A DNA stretch of 64,000 nt from Planctomycetia bacterium (GTDB lineage Bacteria; Planctomycetota; Planctomycetia; Pirellulales; UBA1268): contig JAIOPD010000097.1 of the NCBI GenBank assembly GCA_021414115.1, positions 1 to 64,000 of the forward strand, written 5' to 3'. A model generated the notes under the pieces. The model saw nothing but the letters and a program-made list of their open reading frames with translations, was not told where the DNA came from and did no database searches. The position numbers were made by a program, and so were the translations under genes. The stretch's first letter is position 1. Each line of letters starts with the position of its first letter. Shown piece after piece: positions 7,000-16,111 of the stretch.

Positions 7000-8361
7000 A
7001 TGAACACGCCACTCGCACCACTGAAGACGTCCACCCCCACACGTGCCACTGATGTCAGGCAACCAGGTCCGCGCGGACGAGCCTATCGGTGGCAAGTGGT
7101 CGCGATGCTCTGGCTCGTGTGCTTCTTCAACTACGCCGATCGGCAGGCGATCTATGCCGTCTTTCCGCTGCTGGGCAGGGAGTTCGACTTTGACAAAGTG
7201 GAGTTGGGGCTGATCGGTTCAGCCTTCATGTGGGTCTACGCCGGCGGGGCGCCGTTTGCCGGCTTGCTCGCTGACCGCTTGCCGCGAGTCCACCTGATCC
7301 TTGGCGGCTGCATCTTCTGGAGCTTTGTCACGGTGGCCACGGCCTGGTGCTCGAAGCTCTGGCATTTCGTCGCCGTGCGCGCGGCTGAAGGCTTGGGTGA
7401 GACGTTCTATTTTCCGGCGTCGATGTCACTCACAGCCGACTACCACGGTCCCCGCACCCGCAGCCGGGCCTTTGCCTTTCACCAGTCGAGCGTCTATATC
7501 GGCACGATCCTCGGCAGTTGGCTGGGAGCCATGCTTGCCGAGTGGTACGGCTGGCGGGTGGGGTTTTTCCTTTTTGGTATCGCGGGGCTTGTTGTCGCTG
7601 CGGTGCTGTATCTGTTCCTGCGCGAACCGGAGCGGGGCGCTGCCGAGTGCGAATCGCCCTCGCTCCAGTCGCACATGCATGTGGCTCATGCGGTCACATC
7701 AGACGTCGCACACCAGCCTCTCGGCTTCAGGGAAACGCTGAGGCTCATTCTCGGCCGACCGGTGACCTTGCTCCTGATGATCGCATTTCTCGGGGCCAAC
7801 TTCGTAGCCACGATCTTCCTGACATGGACGCCAACCTTTCTGGTCGAAAAATTCGGCTACTCGCTCGGTGCTGCCGGGTTGAATGGGGCACTCTTCATCC
7901 ATCTGGCCAGCGCCGTGAGCGCCCCACTGGCAGGCATCGCCGCCGACAGACTGGCCCAGTGGTTTGCCGGCGGGCGGATCGTCGTCCAAGCAGCAGGGCT
8001 CGTGATCGGCTCCGTCTTCGTTGCCACCGTTGGCCTTTGCACGACCACGCCGGTGCTCGTGGTCGCCATGACTGCGTTCGGTCTCTGCAAGGGCTGCTAC
8101 GATGCCGGCATCTTCGCTTCGCTCTACGACGAGATTGAGCCTCGGGCGCGGGCCAGTGCCGCCGGCGTCATGAACACCGTGGGGTGGGGAGGCGGCGCGC
8201 TGGGCCCTCTGTTCGTTGGTTTGGCCACGAAATACGGCGGAGGCGGCAATGACGTGGAAAATATGAGCCGGGCGATCGCCTGCGGCGGCGTCGTCTACCT
8301 CGTCTGTGGACTTCTGCTCGGCGTCGCCATCCTCTGTTCAAGAAAGCTCCCACTAGCATGA
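7000..8361 (+). CDS. MFS transporter, anion:cation/sugar-acid symporter type
   Basis: A 453-residue major facilitator protein with about 12 membrane segments. Family features include NYADRQAIYAVFPLLG in the first segment, a GLLADRLPR loop between segments 2 and 3 and a large central loop (about 205-245). The N-terminal motif matches the ACS group that takes up hexuronates, sialic acid and related acids. The last codons overlap the aldolase gene by four bases, so import and cleavage of one substrate are probably coupled; with the neighbouring sialidase, N-acetylneuraminate is a reasonable guess. Confidence 0.85.
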   Translation: MNTPLAPLKTSTPTRATDVRQPGPRGRAYRWQVVAMLWLVCFFNYADRQAIYAVFPLLGREFDFDKVELGLIGSAFMWVYAGGAPFAGLLADRLPRVHLILGGCIFWSFVTVATAWCSKLWHFVAVRAAEGLGETFYFPASMSLTADYHGPRTRSRAFAFHQSSVYIGTILGSWLGAMLAEWYGWRVGFFLFGIAGLVVAAVLYLFLREPERGAAECESPSLQSHMHVAHAVTSDVAHQPLGFRETLRLILGRPVTLLLMIAFLGANFVATIFLTWTPTFLVEKFGYSLGAAGLNGALFIHLASAVSAPLAGIAADRLAQWFAGGRIVVQAAGLVIGSVFVATVGLCTTTPVLVVAMTAFGLCKGCYDAGIFASLYDEIEPRARASAAGVMNTVGWGGGALGPLFVGLATKYGGGGNDVENMSRAIACGGVVYLVCGLLLGVAILCSRKLPLA

Positions 8362-9326
8362 CGACTCCCCACGGCTCTACCAGGACGTCGGACACGGCCG
8401 GCCGCGCCGCTCCTCTCGAACTCCCGGAGCGCCGCTTTCACGGGATCGTGCCGCCGCTCGTCACGCCGCTGTTGGCGGCAGACGTACTCGATATCGCGGG
8501 CCTCGAACGGCTCGTCGGCCATGTCCTCGGCGGCGGCGTTCACGGCTTGTTCCTGCTCGGCACGACCGGCGAAGGGCCGTCGCTTTCGCATGCGGTCCAG
8601 CGAGACCTCGTTCAGCGGGTCATGAGCCTCGTCGATGGCAGCGTTCCTGTGCTCGTCGGCATCACCGATACCGCCGTGGCGGAAAGCGTCGCTCTGGCAA
8701 GGGTGGCTGCGGAAAGCGGAGCCACCGCCGTTGTGGCCGCTCCACCGTACTACTTTCCAATGTCGTCGGACGCCCTGGCCTGCTGGGCATCGCAGTTGGC
8801 CGAACGCGTGCCGCTGCCGCTTGTGCTCTACAACATGCCGGAGATGACCAAGGTCTCATTCGGTGCAGACACCGTGCGTCGCTTGGCCGACTCCCCCACC
8901 ATCGTGGGCTTCAAGGATAGCTCCGGTGACCTGGGATTCTTTGCCGATGTAGCGGCGATCGTTCGTGACGTGCGGCCTGACTGGTCGCTTTTCGTGGGCC
9001 CCGAACTTCTTCTGCCTGAAGCACACGCGATTGGTGGCCATGGCGGGATTCCAGGCGGCGCGAATGTCTGCCCGCGGCTCTTCGTCGATCTCTATGAGGC
9101 ACTCGTGGCCGGAGACTCCGGCCGCGTCGCCGCGCTGGTCGCCCAGGTGAGAGTACTGGCGCGCATCTACGACGTGGGCCGCATGCCTGGACGAATCATC
9201 GTCGGAATCAAGGCTGCGCTCGCGGCCCGCGGCATCTGCGGAACGACGGTCGCTAGTTCGTTCGAGCAATTCGACGACGGCCAGAGCCGCCGTATTCACG
9301 ACATTGTCGCATCCTTGCCGATGTGA
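8358..9326 (+). CDS. N-acetylneuraminate lyase / DHDPS-family aldolase
   Basis: A 322-residue class I aldolase of the dihydrodipicolinate synthase superfamily. The Schiff-base lysine is Lys186 in GFKDSSGD, the catalytic tyrosine is Tyr158 in VLYNMP, and the pyruvate carboxylate loop is GTTGEG near residue 68. The superfamily covers neuraminate lyase, dihydrodipicolinate synthase and several sugar-acid aldolases; sequence alone does not settle the substrate. Coupling to an MFS gene and proximity to a sialidase favour sialic-acid cleavage to pyruvate and ManNAc. No ManNAc kinase or epimerase gene is in the window. Confidence 0.8.
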   Translation: MTTPHGSTRTSDTAGRAAPLELPERRFHGIVPPLVTPLLAADVLDIAGLERLVGHVLGGGVHGLFLLGTTGEGPSLSHAVQRDLVQRVMSLVDGSVPVLVGITDTAVAESVALARVAAESGATAVVAAPPYYFPMSSDALACWASQLAERVPLPLVLYNMPEMTKVSFGADTVRRLADSPTIVGFKDSSGDLGFFADVAAIVRDVRPDWSLFVGPELLLPEAHAIGGHGGIPGGANVCPRLFVDLYEALVAGDSGRVAALVAQVRVLARIYDVGRMPGRIIVGIKAALAARGICGTTVASSFEQFDDGQSRRIHDIVASLPM

Positions 9327-9454
9327 CCGTCCCCCCTGTTCGGCTGGAAGGCCGACGGGCCGGCCGTTCAAGACTGGCCGGTGGGGTCTGCCAGTCGCCA
9401 GAATTGGCGATGCGGCCACGCCGAGGGTACCGCATCATCTCTTTAGGATTTGCT

Positions 9455-10954
9455 ATGTTTTTCACAATGCCCTGCCCGAGTTGTGGCAAGTCTCTCAAGG
9501 TGCGTAGCGAGCTCGTCGGCAGGTCCGCTCGCTGTCCATACTGCCGGGCGACGGTGACTGTCGCAGCCCCCGAAGAGAAACCGGCGGCGGCCCCCACCAT
9601 CCAGACCTCGTCCACGGTCCCCTCGTCCGGCACTGCCGCCACGGCCGTAACAAGGCCACGTGCGGCCGCACCGCTGTCGGTTACGGCGGATGTCGATGTC
9701 GCCGTGCTGTGGCACATCCTCGCCGGTATCGCTGGTACGATCCTCTTCTACCTCGCCTTGTGGCCGTTCGCCTGGAGCGACGGCAAGATGACCTACATCG
9801 GCCGGCTCTTCATCGGTACGTCCACGATGGCCCAGGGCGGCTGGGTGCCGATTACAGAGATCTTCCTCTTCTTCTGGGCGATCGGGATGCTCGTTGAGAA
9901 GTGGCTGAAGATCCGTCGACAGCAGCGGGGCCTGTTGTACGACGTCTTGCCACTGGGGATCGGCGAGACGATCACGCTCTCCAATATCGACCGCTTCATC
10001 GACCACATTCGGGGCCTGCCTAAGGATTCGGTCGGCAGCTTTCTCGTGACCCGGTGCGTCCGTGGCCTCGAACACTTTCGGGTTCGCAAAAGCGCCGCTG
10101 ATACGGCCACGATGCTCTCCAGCCAGAGCGATCTCGACGCCAGCAGCGTCGACTCGAGCTACACGATGTTCCACGTGTTCATCTGGGCGATCCCGATTCT
10201 CGGCTTTCTCGGCACCGTGATCGGGGTGAGCACCGCCGTAGGCAGTTTCACGGGCACCCTCGAGGGGTCGAGCGATATCGGTGCCATGAAAACCGCCCTG
10301 AAGGGAATTACCGGCGGCTTGGCCACGGCCTTCGACACCACGCTCGTCGCGCTGGCGATGGCGATGATCCTTACGTTTCCGGTAAGCGGCCTCCAGAAGT
10401 TTGAAGGCGATCTCGTCGGCCAGGTGGATGAGTACACCAATGAGAACCTGCTCCGGCGTCTCGATGACGGGCTCGACGGCGGTGCGGAGCGTGGCATGGG
10501 GGCGAGCCGTGCCGAGGCCAAGCGGGTCTTCGAGGAGATCTTCGGGTCGCACCGGGCACAGCTCGAGGCCTGGCATGACAAGCTCGGAGCCATCGGCAGC
10601 CAGCTCACAGCCCAGGTGAAGCAGGGCTGGGCCGAGGTCAACGCGACGCTCGTGGCGGAACACGAGCGGCAGGCTGAACGAGTCGCCACGATCGATGCTC
10701 TGGTGGCGAAGACAGCCGAGAACCTCGCGGCCGTGGCCACCGATACGGCGGCTGCGCGGGAACGGGCGGCCGGCACACTCACCGACGCAGCGGTCAACGT
10801 GGAGCGTTACACGGCGTCGCTGCAGAAGGCGCTCGGTGGCGTTGCCGATGCCCTCGCCGCCTTGGAAGGCAGACAGATCGTGATCGAGGCTCTGCCGGCA
10901 ACGCGGCCGTGGTGGTCGTTTCTGCGCGGCCGCAACGGGAGCGAGCACAGCTGA
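9455..10954 (+). CDS. Zinc-ribbon MotA/TolQ/ExbB-like proton-channel protein
   Basis: A 499-residue inner-membrane protein. It opens with a CxxC...CxxC zinc ribbon (Cys7, Cys10, Cys27, Cys30). A Pro/Ala linker, two membrane segments (about 92-115 and 125-150) and a cytoplasmic part follow, then the MotA/ExbB core with two more segments and the signature FLGTVIGVSTAVGSF plus GGLATAFDTTLVALAMAM. The last 100 residues are a predicted coiled coil. AGGA precedes the ATG at 9455; upstream in-frame ATGs lack this. ExbB-type proteins form proton channels with ExbD partners, and two such partners follow at once. Confidence 0.8.
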   Translation: MFFTMPCPSCGKSLKVRSELVGRSARCPYCRATVTVAAPEEKPAAAPTIQTSSTVPSSGTAATAVTRPRAAAPLSVTADVDVAVLWHILAGIAGTILFYLALWPFAWSDGKMTYIGRLFIGTSTMAQGGWVPITEIFLFFWAIGMLVEKWLKIRRQQRGLLYDVLPLGIGETITLSNIDRFIDHIRGLPKDSVGSFLVTRCVRGLEHFRVRKSAADTATMLSSQSDLDASSVDSSYTMFHVFIWAIPILGFLGTVIGVSTAVGSFTGTLEGSSDIGAMKTALKGITGGLATAFDTTLVALAMAMILTFPVSGLQKFEGDLVGQVDEYTNENLLRRLDDGLDGGAERGMGASRAEAKRVFEEIFGSHRAQLEAWHDKLGAIGSQLTAQVKQGWAEVNATLVAEHERQAERVATIDALVAKTAENLAAVATDTAAARERAAGTLTDAAVNVERYTASLQKALGGVADALAALEGRQIVIEALPATRPWWSFLRGRNGSEHS

Positions 10955-10971
10955 ACCGCGGGTGACGTGTC

Positions 10972-11760
10972 ATGGCGCGGCGGCGATCCAGCGGAAAGAA
11001 AGAGGTATCACTCTTTCCCTTTCTCGACATTCTTGGCTGTCTGATCGGAAGTCTGATCCTGATCATCACGACCGTCGTCCTCGAGCAGATGGACACGAAG
11101 CCGGTTGCCGAGGCTGCCAGGATCGACGACATGAAGCAGCAGGCCGCGCGGGAAGAGAAGCGCAAGGAGCGGCTCGCACAGCGGCTCACCACGCTCACGA
11201 AGCAGGCCGGCCCCGCAGAGGAGCGGCTCGCGAAGGCTCGCGAACGGCTCGAGGCGGCGGCGAAACAGCAGGCGACGGGCAGCCAGCAGCTCGCGGCGGC
11301 TGAACGGATCCAAGTCGCTCTCCCGAAGCCCGCGCCGCCGGCAGATACGTCGGCCTTGGAGGCGAAGCGGAAGCAATTGGATGACGAGGCAGGCAAGATC
11401 CGGGCTGAGATCGCCTCGCGCAAGAAGCTACCCGAGCAATCGATCGTAGTCCTCCCGTCTGGCGGCGGTGGCGGGCCGAAACGTGGCGTGTTCGTCGAAG
11501 CGGCAGCAAACAAGGTGGTCGTCCATGAGGCCCCAAAGGCATGGGAGATTCCCATCGGGCAGGTGGCGAGTGATCCGAAGCTCAAACAACTCCTGCAGAC
11601 GATCGCTGCCGACAAGGACTCGATCATCACGTTCCTCATCCGCCCCGAGGGCATCGCCACCTACGCAGCGATGAAGAAGGTGGCGGAAGCGGCAGGTGCC
11701 CGGACGGGCCGCGTGCCCCTGCCCGGCGACGGTGTACTCGACCTGTCGGAGGCGAGATAA
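10972..11760 (+). CDS. ExbD-like protein with coiled coil (first partner)
   Basis: A 262-residue protein with one membrane segment near residues 14-36 that contains the ExbD-type aspartate (FPFLDILGCLIG). A periplasmic coiled coil rich in Lys, Glu and Ala (about 50-150) and a compact C-terminal domain (about 175-260) follow. ExbD/TolR/MotB-type subunits use that aspartate to take protons through the channel made by the ExbB partner. It starts 17 bases after the ExbB-like gene. There is no TonB, TolA or receptor gene nearby. Confidence 0.7.
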   Translation: MARRRSSGKKEVSLFPFLDILGCLIGSLILIITTVVLEQMDTKPVAEAARIDDMKQQAAREEKRKERLAQRLTTLTKQAGPAEERLAKARERLEAAAKQQATGSQQLAAAERIQVALPKPAPPADTSALEAKRKQLDDEAGKIRAEIASRKKLPEQSIVVLPSGGGGGPKRGVFVEAAANKVVVHEAPKAWEIPIGQVASDPKLKQLLQTIAADKDSIITFLIRPEGIATYAAMKKVAEAAGARTGRVPLPGDGVLDLSEAR

Positions 11761-11763
11761 CTC

Positions 11764-12882
11764 ATGGCCAGGCGACGATCACGCACGTCCGCAACCGGCG
11801 GCAACATGGATTCGATGCTCGACACGCTCACCAACGTGGTTGGGATCCTCATCATCGTGCTCGTCACGGTACAGCTATCGACCCAGGAGGCTGCCAACCG
11901 CATCGCTGCGGCAGTCGAGAACATCGATCCACAGGAAGTCGCGAACCTGGAGCAGGCAGCCATCGCAGCCAAGGCCGAGGCGGATCGCCTCGAGGCGCAG
12001 GTGAACCAGTTCCAGCAACCGACCCAGCGCGATCCGGCTGCGGAGGCGGCAAAGCTGGAGGCTCAGGCCGCCACGGCAGAGGCGGCGGCTCGGGAGGCGG
12101 CAGCCAAAGCGGCCACGCTGGAGAAGGCAAAGGCCGCGCAGGCGAAGGCCGCCCAACAGGCAGCCGACGACGCCGCCAGGAAGGCGGCTGAGGATCTTGC
12201 TCGGGCCGAGGCGGCCCTGAAGAAAACGGAGGAAGCCCGACTCGCCCTCGCCGTGGAACTGGATAACACGCCGGTTCCAATCACGCCCCCGGCCAAGGAG
12301 GTGCGACTCCCCGATCCACGGCCTGCACCCAAAGATGCGAAGGAGGTGACGGTGCTCTGCCGCGAGGGTCGGATCTGGGTCGTAGACACGCCCTTGCTCC
12401 AGGAGCCAGCCCAAAAACGGGCGGCCTTCGTCGTGAAGAGCAAGAAGCTCGATCCGGACGACGACCAATGGGTTTCCGACGGCACGATCTTCTCGACCGA
12501 ATTCAACAAGATGCCTGTCACGGCCGGTGACTTCCGCATGACCCTCAAGCTGGTCGACGGCAAGTGGCCACGGCTGATCCTGCAACGAAAGAACAATTCC
12601 GGTGAACGACCGGAGGACTTCGACAAGGCGACGGGGGAATTGGCACGAGCGTTACGTCGTCACGACGCAGCCGGCCACTACATCCGCTTTTACGTGTGGC
12701 CCGACGGCTTCGAGGCCTATCTCGCCGCCCGACAGGTGGTAGCGGAGCTTGGCCATGCGGCCGGCTGGGAGCCACAAGGCACGTCCGACGAATTCATGAT
12801 TCCACTCGGCAAGTATCCGGTCGGGCCGAAGCCCCCCCCCTCGCCGTCACCACCGAAGCCACCCACCGATGTCATCGATTGA
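11764..12882 (+). CDS. ExbD-like protein with long coiled coil (second partner)
   Basis: A 372-residue protein with one membrane segment near residues 18-40, again with an aspartate at its start (MLDTLTNVVGILIIVLV). An Ala/Glu/Lys coiled coil spans about 55-160, and a globular domain spans 175-355. The tail is Pro-rich (PPPSPSPPKPPT). It begins three bases after the preceding stop, and its own end overlaps the next start by 14 bases. It shares the MARRR basic start with the first ExbD-like protein, which suggests that the two arose by duplication or are paired by design. Confidence 0.65.
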   Translation: MARRRSRTSATGGNMDSMLDTLTNVVGILIIVLVTVQLSTQEAANRIAAAVENIDPQEVANLEQAAIAAKAEADRLEAQVNQFQQPTQRDPAAEAAKLEAQAATAEAAAREAAAKAATLEKAKAAQAKAAQQAADDAARKAAEDLARAEAALKKTEEARLALAVELDNTPVPITPPAKEVRLPDPRPAPKDAKEVTVLCREGRIWVVDTPLLQEPAQKRAAFVVKSKKLDPDDDQWVSDGTIFSTEFNKMPVTAGDFRMTLKLVDGKWPRLILQRKNNSGERPEDFDKATGELARALRRHDAAGHYIRFYVWPDGFEAYLAARQVVAELGHAAGWEPQGTSDEFMIPLGKYPVGPKPPPSPSPPKPPTDVID

Positions 12883-14662
12883 GCACGTCACGTCCGCCAC
12901 CAGCGCCAGCCATGTCATGCTGTCTCCCTCCCGCAGCCTGGGCCGCGCCATGAGAGCAGCTGCGGTGCATGCTGCGACGGGGCTGCTCTTGGCGGGCATG
13001 GTGGCTGGGCAGGCCGTCGTGCCCGCGGCTGCCGCCGACGCCGAGGGCGGAGATGCACCACCACTGCTGCCGACGATCGATCGCCCGCGGAACTGGGGGG
13101 ACTCGTTCGTGCCGAAGTCGAAGCCACCTGCCCGCACCATGCTCGCCGTGGCACTCGCCGGGCTTTCCGCCGATGAGCGAATCGCGGTCACCTGCCTGCA
13201 AGCCCTCGTCGCTCGCGAGCAGCCGCGGATCTTTTTGATCCGGCACGAGCCGGAAGATCGCTTCTGGATGGACTGGCATGTCGCGAAGGGGCATGTCGAT
13301 CGCTTCGAGCTGGTTGCCGAATGGCCGACGCTGTTCGCCCTCCACCGCGGGGTTATCAAGGGCGTGGTCGTGCCTGATCCGGAGCTCTTTCGTGGCGACC
13401 TGATCGCGCTGAACGTCGCCGCCTGCGACGACCTGATCGTGGCGTCGCCGGAGCTGGCCACGAAGCTCGAACTGCCGATCGTGCATGACCTGCGCGGTCG
13501 GTTCGGCACCTATGCGGAGGGTCTCGAGTGGCTCTGGACGACCTATCGCGACCGGCTCAATCCGCACCTGTGCGATTTCCGCTCTCCGCGGCTGCTGCCC
13601 TTCGCCACGTTCGATCACGCGTTCCAATGGCGGGGCCTGATGTTCTGGCTGGCCGGCACGAAAGAAGACGACAAGCCAGGCGTGGACCGGCCGGCCGAAG
13701 AGCGGGTCATGGCCCGCATCCTGGCGGAGATGCCGATCAACGGCGTCTGCTTCGGCTTCCCAGGGATGGGCGAGGGGGAGGGGCCGGGCGAGCCGCCAGG
13801 AGTCGCGTTGCTCAGTCGATATGGCAAGTCGCTCGTCTGTACCAACCACTGTGGCAACTATTCGTTCTGGAGCGGCGTGGCAATCGACCAGCTCGATCAA
13901 TCACAGCAGCCGCCAGCCCCCACGCTCGAACGCGACAAGATCTACATCGCCCTCAACGTCTCGGACGGCGACAACCAGATTCTCTGGCCGAGTTTCTATC
14001 GACGGTATTTCGAGCACCCCGCGTTCGGCACGTTTCCGCTGGCCTTCGGAATGGGGCCCGCCATCCGGGAGCTCCAGCCCGCGATCGCCCAGTGGTACTA
14101 CGAGCACGCGAAGCCCACGACCGAATTTTTTGCCGACGTCTCCGGCGCGGGCTACATGCAGCCCGATCACTTCGGCGAAGCCTTTGCCGACCGAGATCGC
14201 GTCTGGACGGCGTTTTTCGATGCCACCAGCCGGCTCATGAAGCCGCTCGGCATGCGCACGATTCGCACGGTCGAAGGAAACGACGATTCGCTCCAACGCT
14301 ACGCGACCGCCCTGCCCTTCTGCCACAGTCTCTTCGCCGACATGGGCCGCTACTCGGGTCGCGAGGGCATCGCCAAGCTCACATACACCCTTCCTGACGG
14401 CATGCCCGTCTTCCGCGCGGTCACGAGTTGGCGCTACGGTAAGGAGGGATTTCTCCGCGAGATCCGTGAGCAGGTCGGCGAGCAGCGGCCCGCGTTCGTC
14501 AACGGCTTCGTCCATTGTTGGACGTTCGCGATGGACGACCTCGTGAAGATCCACGCCGACCGCGACCCCGACATGATTTTCGTCACGCCCTCACAGCTCG
14601 CCGCACTCTACCACACGGCACAGGAGACCGTGTCGTCGCCCGCCACGGCTTCAGGACGCTGA
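12869..14662 (+). CDS. Secreted GxGYxYP-family protein
   Basis: A 597-residue exported protein related to the GxGYxYP family of putative glycoside hydrolases. A signal region lies near residues 30-56 (AVHAATGLLLAGMVAGQAVVPAAAA). The family landmarks are the NVSDGDN motif near 362 and SGAGYMQP near 427, a planctomycete-type variant of GxGYxYP. The N-terminal half (about 85-230) matches the accessory domain of that family. The start overlaps the preceding ExbD-like gene by 14 bases, so it is expressed with the channel trio. A later ATG at 12917 is also possible. Activity has not been shown for this family as far as I know. Confidence 0.65.
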   Translation: MSSIEHVTSATSASHVMLSPSRSLGRAMRAAAVHAATGLLLAGMVAGQAVVPAAAADAEGGDAPPLLPTIDRPRNWGDSFVPKSKPPARTMLAVALAGLSADERIAVTCLQALVAREQPRIFLIRHEPEDRFWMDWHVAKGHVDRFELVAEWPTLFALHRGVIKGVVVPDPELFRGDLIALNVAACDDLIVASPELATKLELPIVHDLRGRFGTYAEGLEWLWTTYRDRLNPHLCDFRSPRLLPFATFDHAFQWRGLMFWLAGTKEDDKPGVDRPAEERVMARILAEMPINGVCFGFPGMGEGEGPGEPPGVALLSRYGKSLVCTNHCGNYSFWSGVAIDQLDQSQQPPAPTLERDKIYIALNVSDGDNQILWPSFYRRYFEHPAFGTFPLAFGMGPAIRELQPAIAQWYYEHAKPTTEFFADVSGAGYMQPDHFGEAFADRDRVWTAFFDATSRLMKPLGMRTIRTVEGNDDSLQRYATALPFCHSLFADMGRYSGREGIAKLTYTLPDGMPVFRAVTSWRYGKEGFLREIREQVGEQRPAFVNGFVHCWTFAMDDLVKIHADRDPDMIFVTPSQLAALYHTAQETVSSPATASGR

Positions 14663-14666
14663 ATCC

Positions 14667-15467
14667 ATGAGCAGCGACGAATTCCATGACGCCTCAGATA
14701 CGCCCGCGAGGGCTGGCGTGTCACGGGTTCGTCGCTGGATAGCAGGCATCTTTTTGCTGGTGGTCGGGGCAGTTGGCACCTACGTGATGGTGGTGCTGCC
14801 GATCACGAATGCCGTCGAGGGACGCTCGTGGGTGCGGACGCCCTGTCGGGTGATCGACAGCGCCGTGCGACGACACCGCGGCAAGATCGGCCCCACCTAC
14901 AGTGTGGACATCGTGTATGAGTACGATGTCGATGGTCACAGCTACCGATCCGATCGCTGGGATTTTTTCCCTTCACTGCCGGGCATTGGCCGCGATTCGG
15001 CGGCCGCCGTTGCCCGCCTCCATCCTCCCGGGCGGATGCTGGAGTGTTACGTCAATCCTCGTGATCCGTCTCAGGCCGTGCTGGATCGGCGCATGCAAAG
15101 TGGCTTCCCGCGGATTCCGATACCGCTTGCACTTCTCGCTGTCGGCGGCGCGATGGTGTTTTCATTGGTGCGCACCCGGCAGGCAGTCCCTGCCAGTGCA
15201 GGCGTTCCACATGATGCGCTGGCCGAGCAGGCGAATTCATCGGCCGGGTGGCGCGGTGTACTCACGGCCCTTGGCTTGGCGGTCTTTCTGAATGGAAGTG
15301 CCTACGTGCTGGGCCGAATCCTGCTCGATGGCTGGCGGGAGGGCCGGATGCTCGTCGGCTTGACGATCCTTGTCGTTGGCAGCGGCGTCGTGGGTGTGGT
15401 GATGATCGGCGTGCTGATTCGACAACTGCTGCGCTGCCTGACTCCGCCTGATCAGGCGCGGCGGTGA
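14667..15467 (+). CDS. DUF3592 membrane protein
   Basis: A 266-residue membrane protein. One membrane segment is near residues 26-48 and others near 153-170, 200-220 and 230-250. The DUF3592 region lies between the first two (about 55-145), with RVIDSAVRRHRG, YSVDIVYEYDVDGHSY and YVNPRDPSQAVLD. The role of this family is unknown. It begins four bases after the GxGYxYP gene and closes the five-gene run 9455-15467. Its last 16 bases overlap the convergent response regulator gene. Confidence 0.75.
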   Translation: MSSDEFHDASDTPARAGVSRVRRWIAGIFLLVVGAVGTYVMVVLPITNAVEGRSWVRTPCRVIDSAVRRHRGKIGPTYSVDIVYEYDVDGHSYRSDRWDFFPSLPGIGRDSAAAVARLHPPGRMLECYVNPRDPSQAVLDRRMQSGFPRIPIPLALLAVGGAMVFSLVRTRQAVPASAGVPHDALAEQANSSAGWRGVLTALGLAVFLNGSAYVLGRILLDGWREGRMLVGLTILVVGSGVVGVVMIGVLIRQLLRCLTPPDQARR

Positions 15468-16111
15468 TACATGGCGACGGCCTGGGCCCGAGATCGCACG
15501 TGGAGCTTTTCGTAGATGTGCCGCACGTGCGAATGGATCGTGTGGTAGCTCACGCCCATCCTCACGGCGATCTCCTTGTAGAGATAGCCCTGCGCCAGGA
15601 GGTCGAGCGCCTCTGCTTCCCGTTCAGAGAGCGTTTCCATGCCTGCCCGTGGACCGTTCGCCACGGGCCGCTTGAACGCCTGCACCACGCGTCGGGCGAT
15701 ATTGCTCGTCATCGGTGCCCCGCCAGAGTGCACGTCACGGACGGCCGTCATTAGCTCCACCGCACGCGCCGGCTTTACCAGATACCCGTGGGCTCCCGCG
15801 GCCAGCGAGTCGAAAATCGCGTCGTTGTGGTCATACACCGTGAGCATCATGAACTGCGTGCCTGGTGACTTTTCCACGAGCCGACGGACGCACTCCACGC
15901 CGCTCATGCCGGGGAGGTTGATATCGAGGATCGCCACCTGAGGCGGCGACTGCGGCCAGTTGCGAATGGCATCCTCGGCATTCGAATACTCCGCCACGCA
16001 ACGCACATCGCTGGCCGTTCGCAGAATCTGCCGCAGCGACGACCGCACAGCAGCGTCATCCTCGACGATCGCGACGGTGATCAGGCTCTCCGCTGAAGTC
16101 AGTTTCGTCAT
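15452..16111 (-). CDS. NarL/LuxR-type response regulator
   Basis: A 219-residue two-component regulator. The receiver domain has the acidic pair DD at 18-19, the phospho-acceptor Asp63 (VAILDINLPG), Thr near 95 (MLTVYDHND) and the conserved Lys (LVKPAR). The C-terminal LuxR helix-turn-helix runs from about 155 (LSEREAEALDLLAQG) to 210 (VSYHTIHSHVRHIYEKL). Phosphorylation by the adjacent kinase would switch DNA binding. The start overlaps the kinase stop by four bases. Confidence 0.92.
   Translation of the reverse strand: MTKLTSAESLITVAIVEDDAAVRSSLRQILRTASDVRCVAEYSNAEDAIRNWPQSPPQVAILDINLPGMSGVECVRRLVEKSPGTQFMMLTVYDHNDAIFDSLAAGAHGYLVKPARAVELMTAVRDVHSGGAPMTSNIARRVVQAFKRPVANGPRAGMETLSEREAEALDLLAQGYLYKEIAVRMGVSYHTIHSHVRHIYEKLHVRSRAQAVAMYHRRA

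Noticed and set aside
9443..10948. 501-codon minus-strand open frame
   Set aside because: It is antisense to the ExbB-like gene and His/Gln/Arg-rich without motifs, a typical high-G+C shadow.
9455..15467. Zorya-type anti-phage system
   Set aside because: A MotA-like and MotB-like pair is present, but no ZorC-, ZorD- or ZorE-like gene is seen and the neighbours are exported carbohydrate-type proteins.
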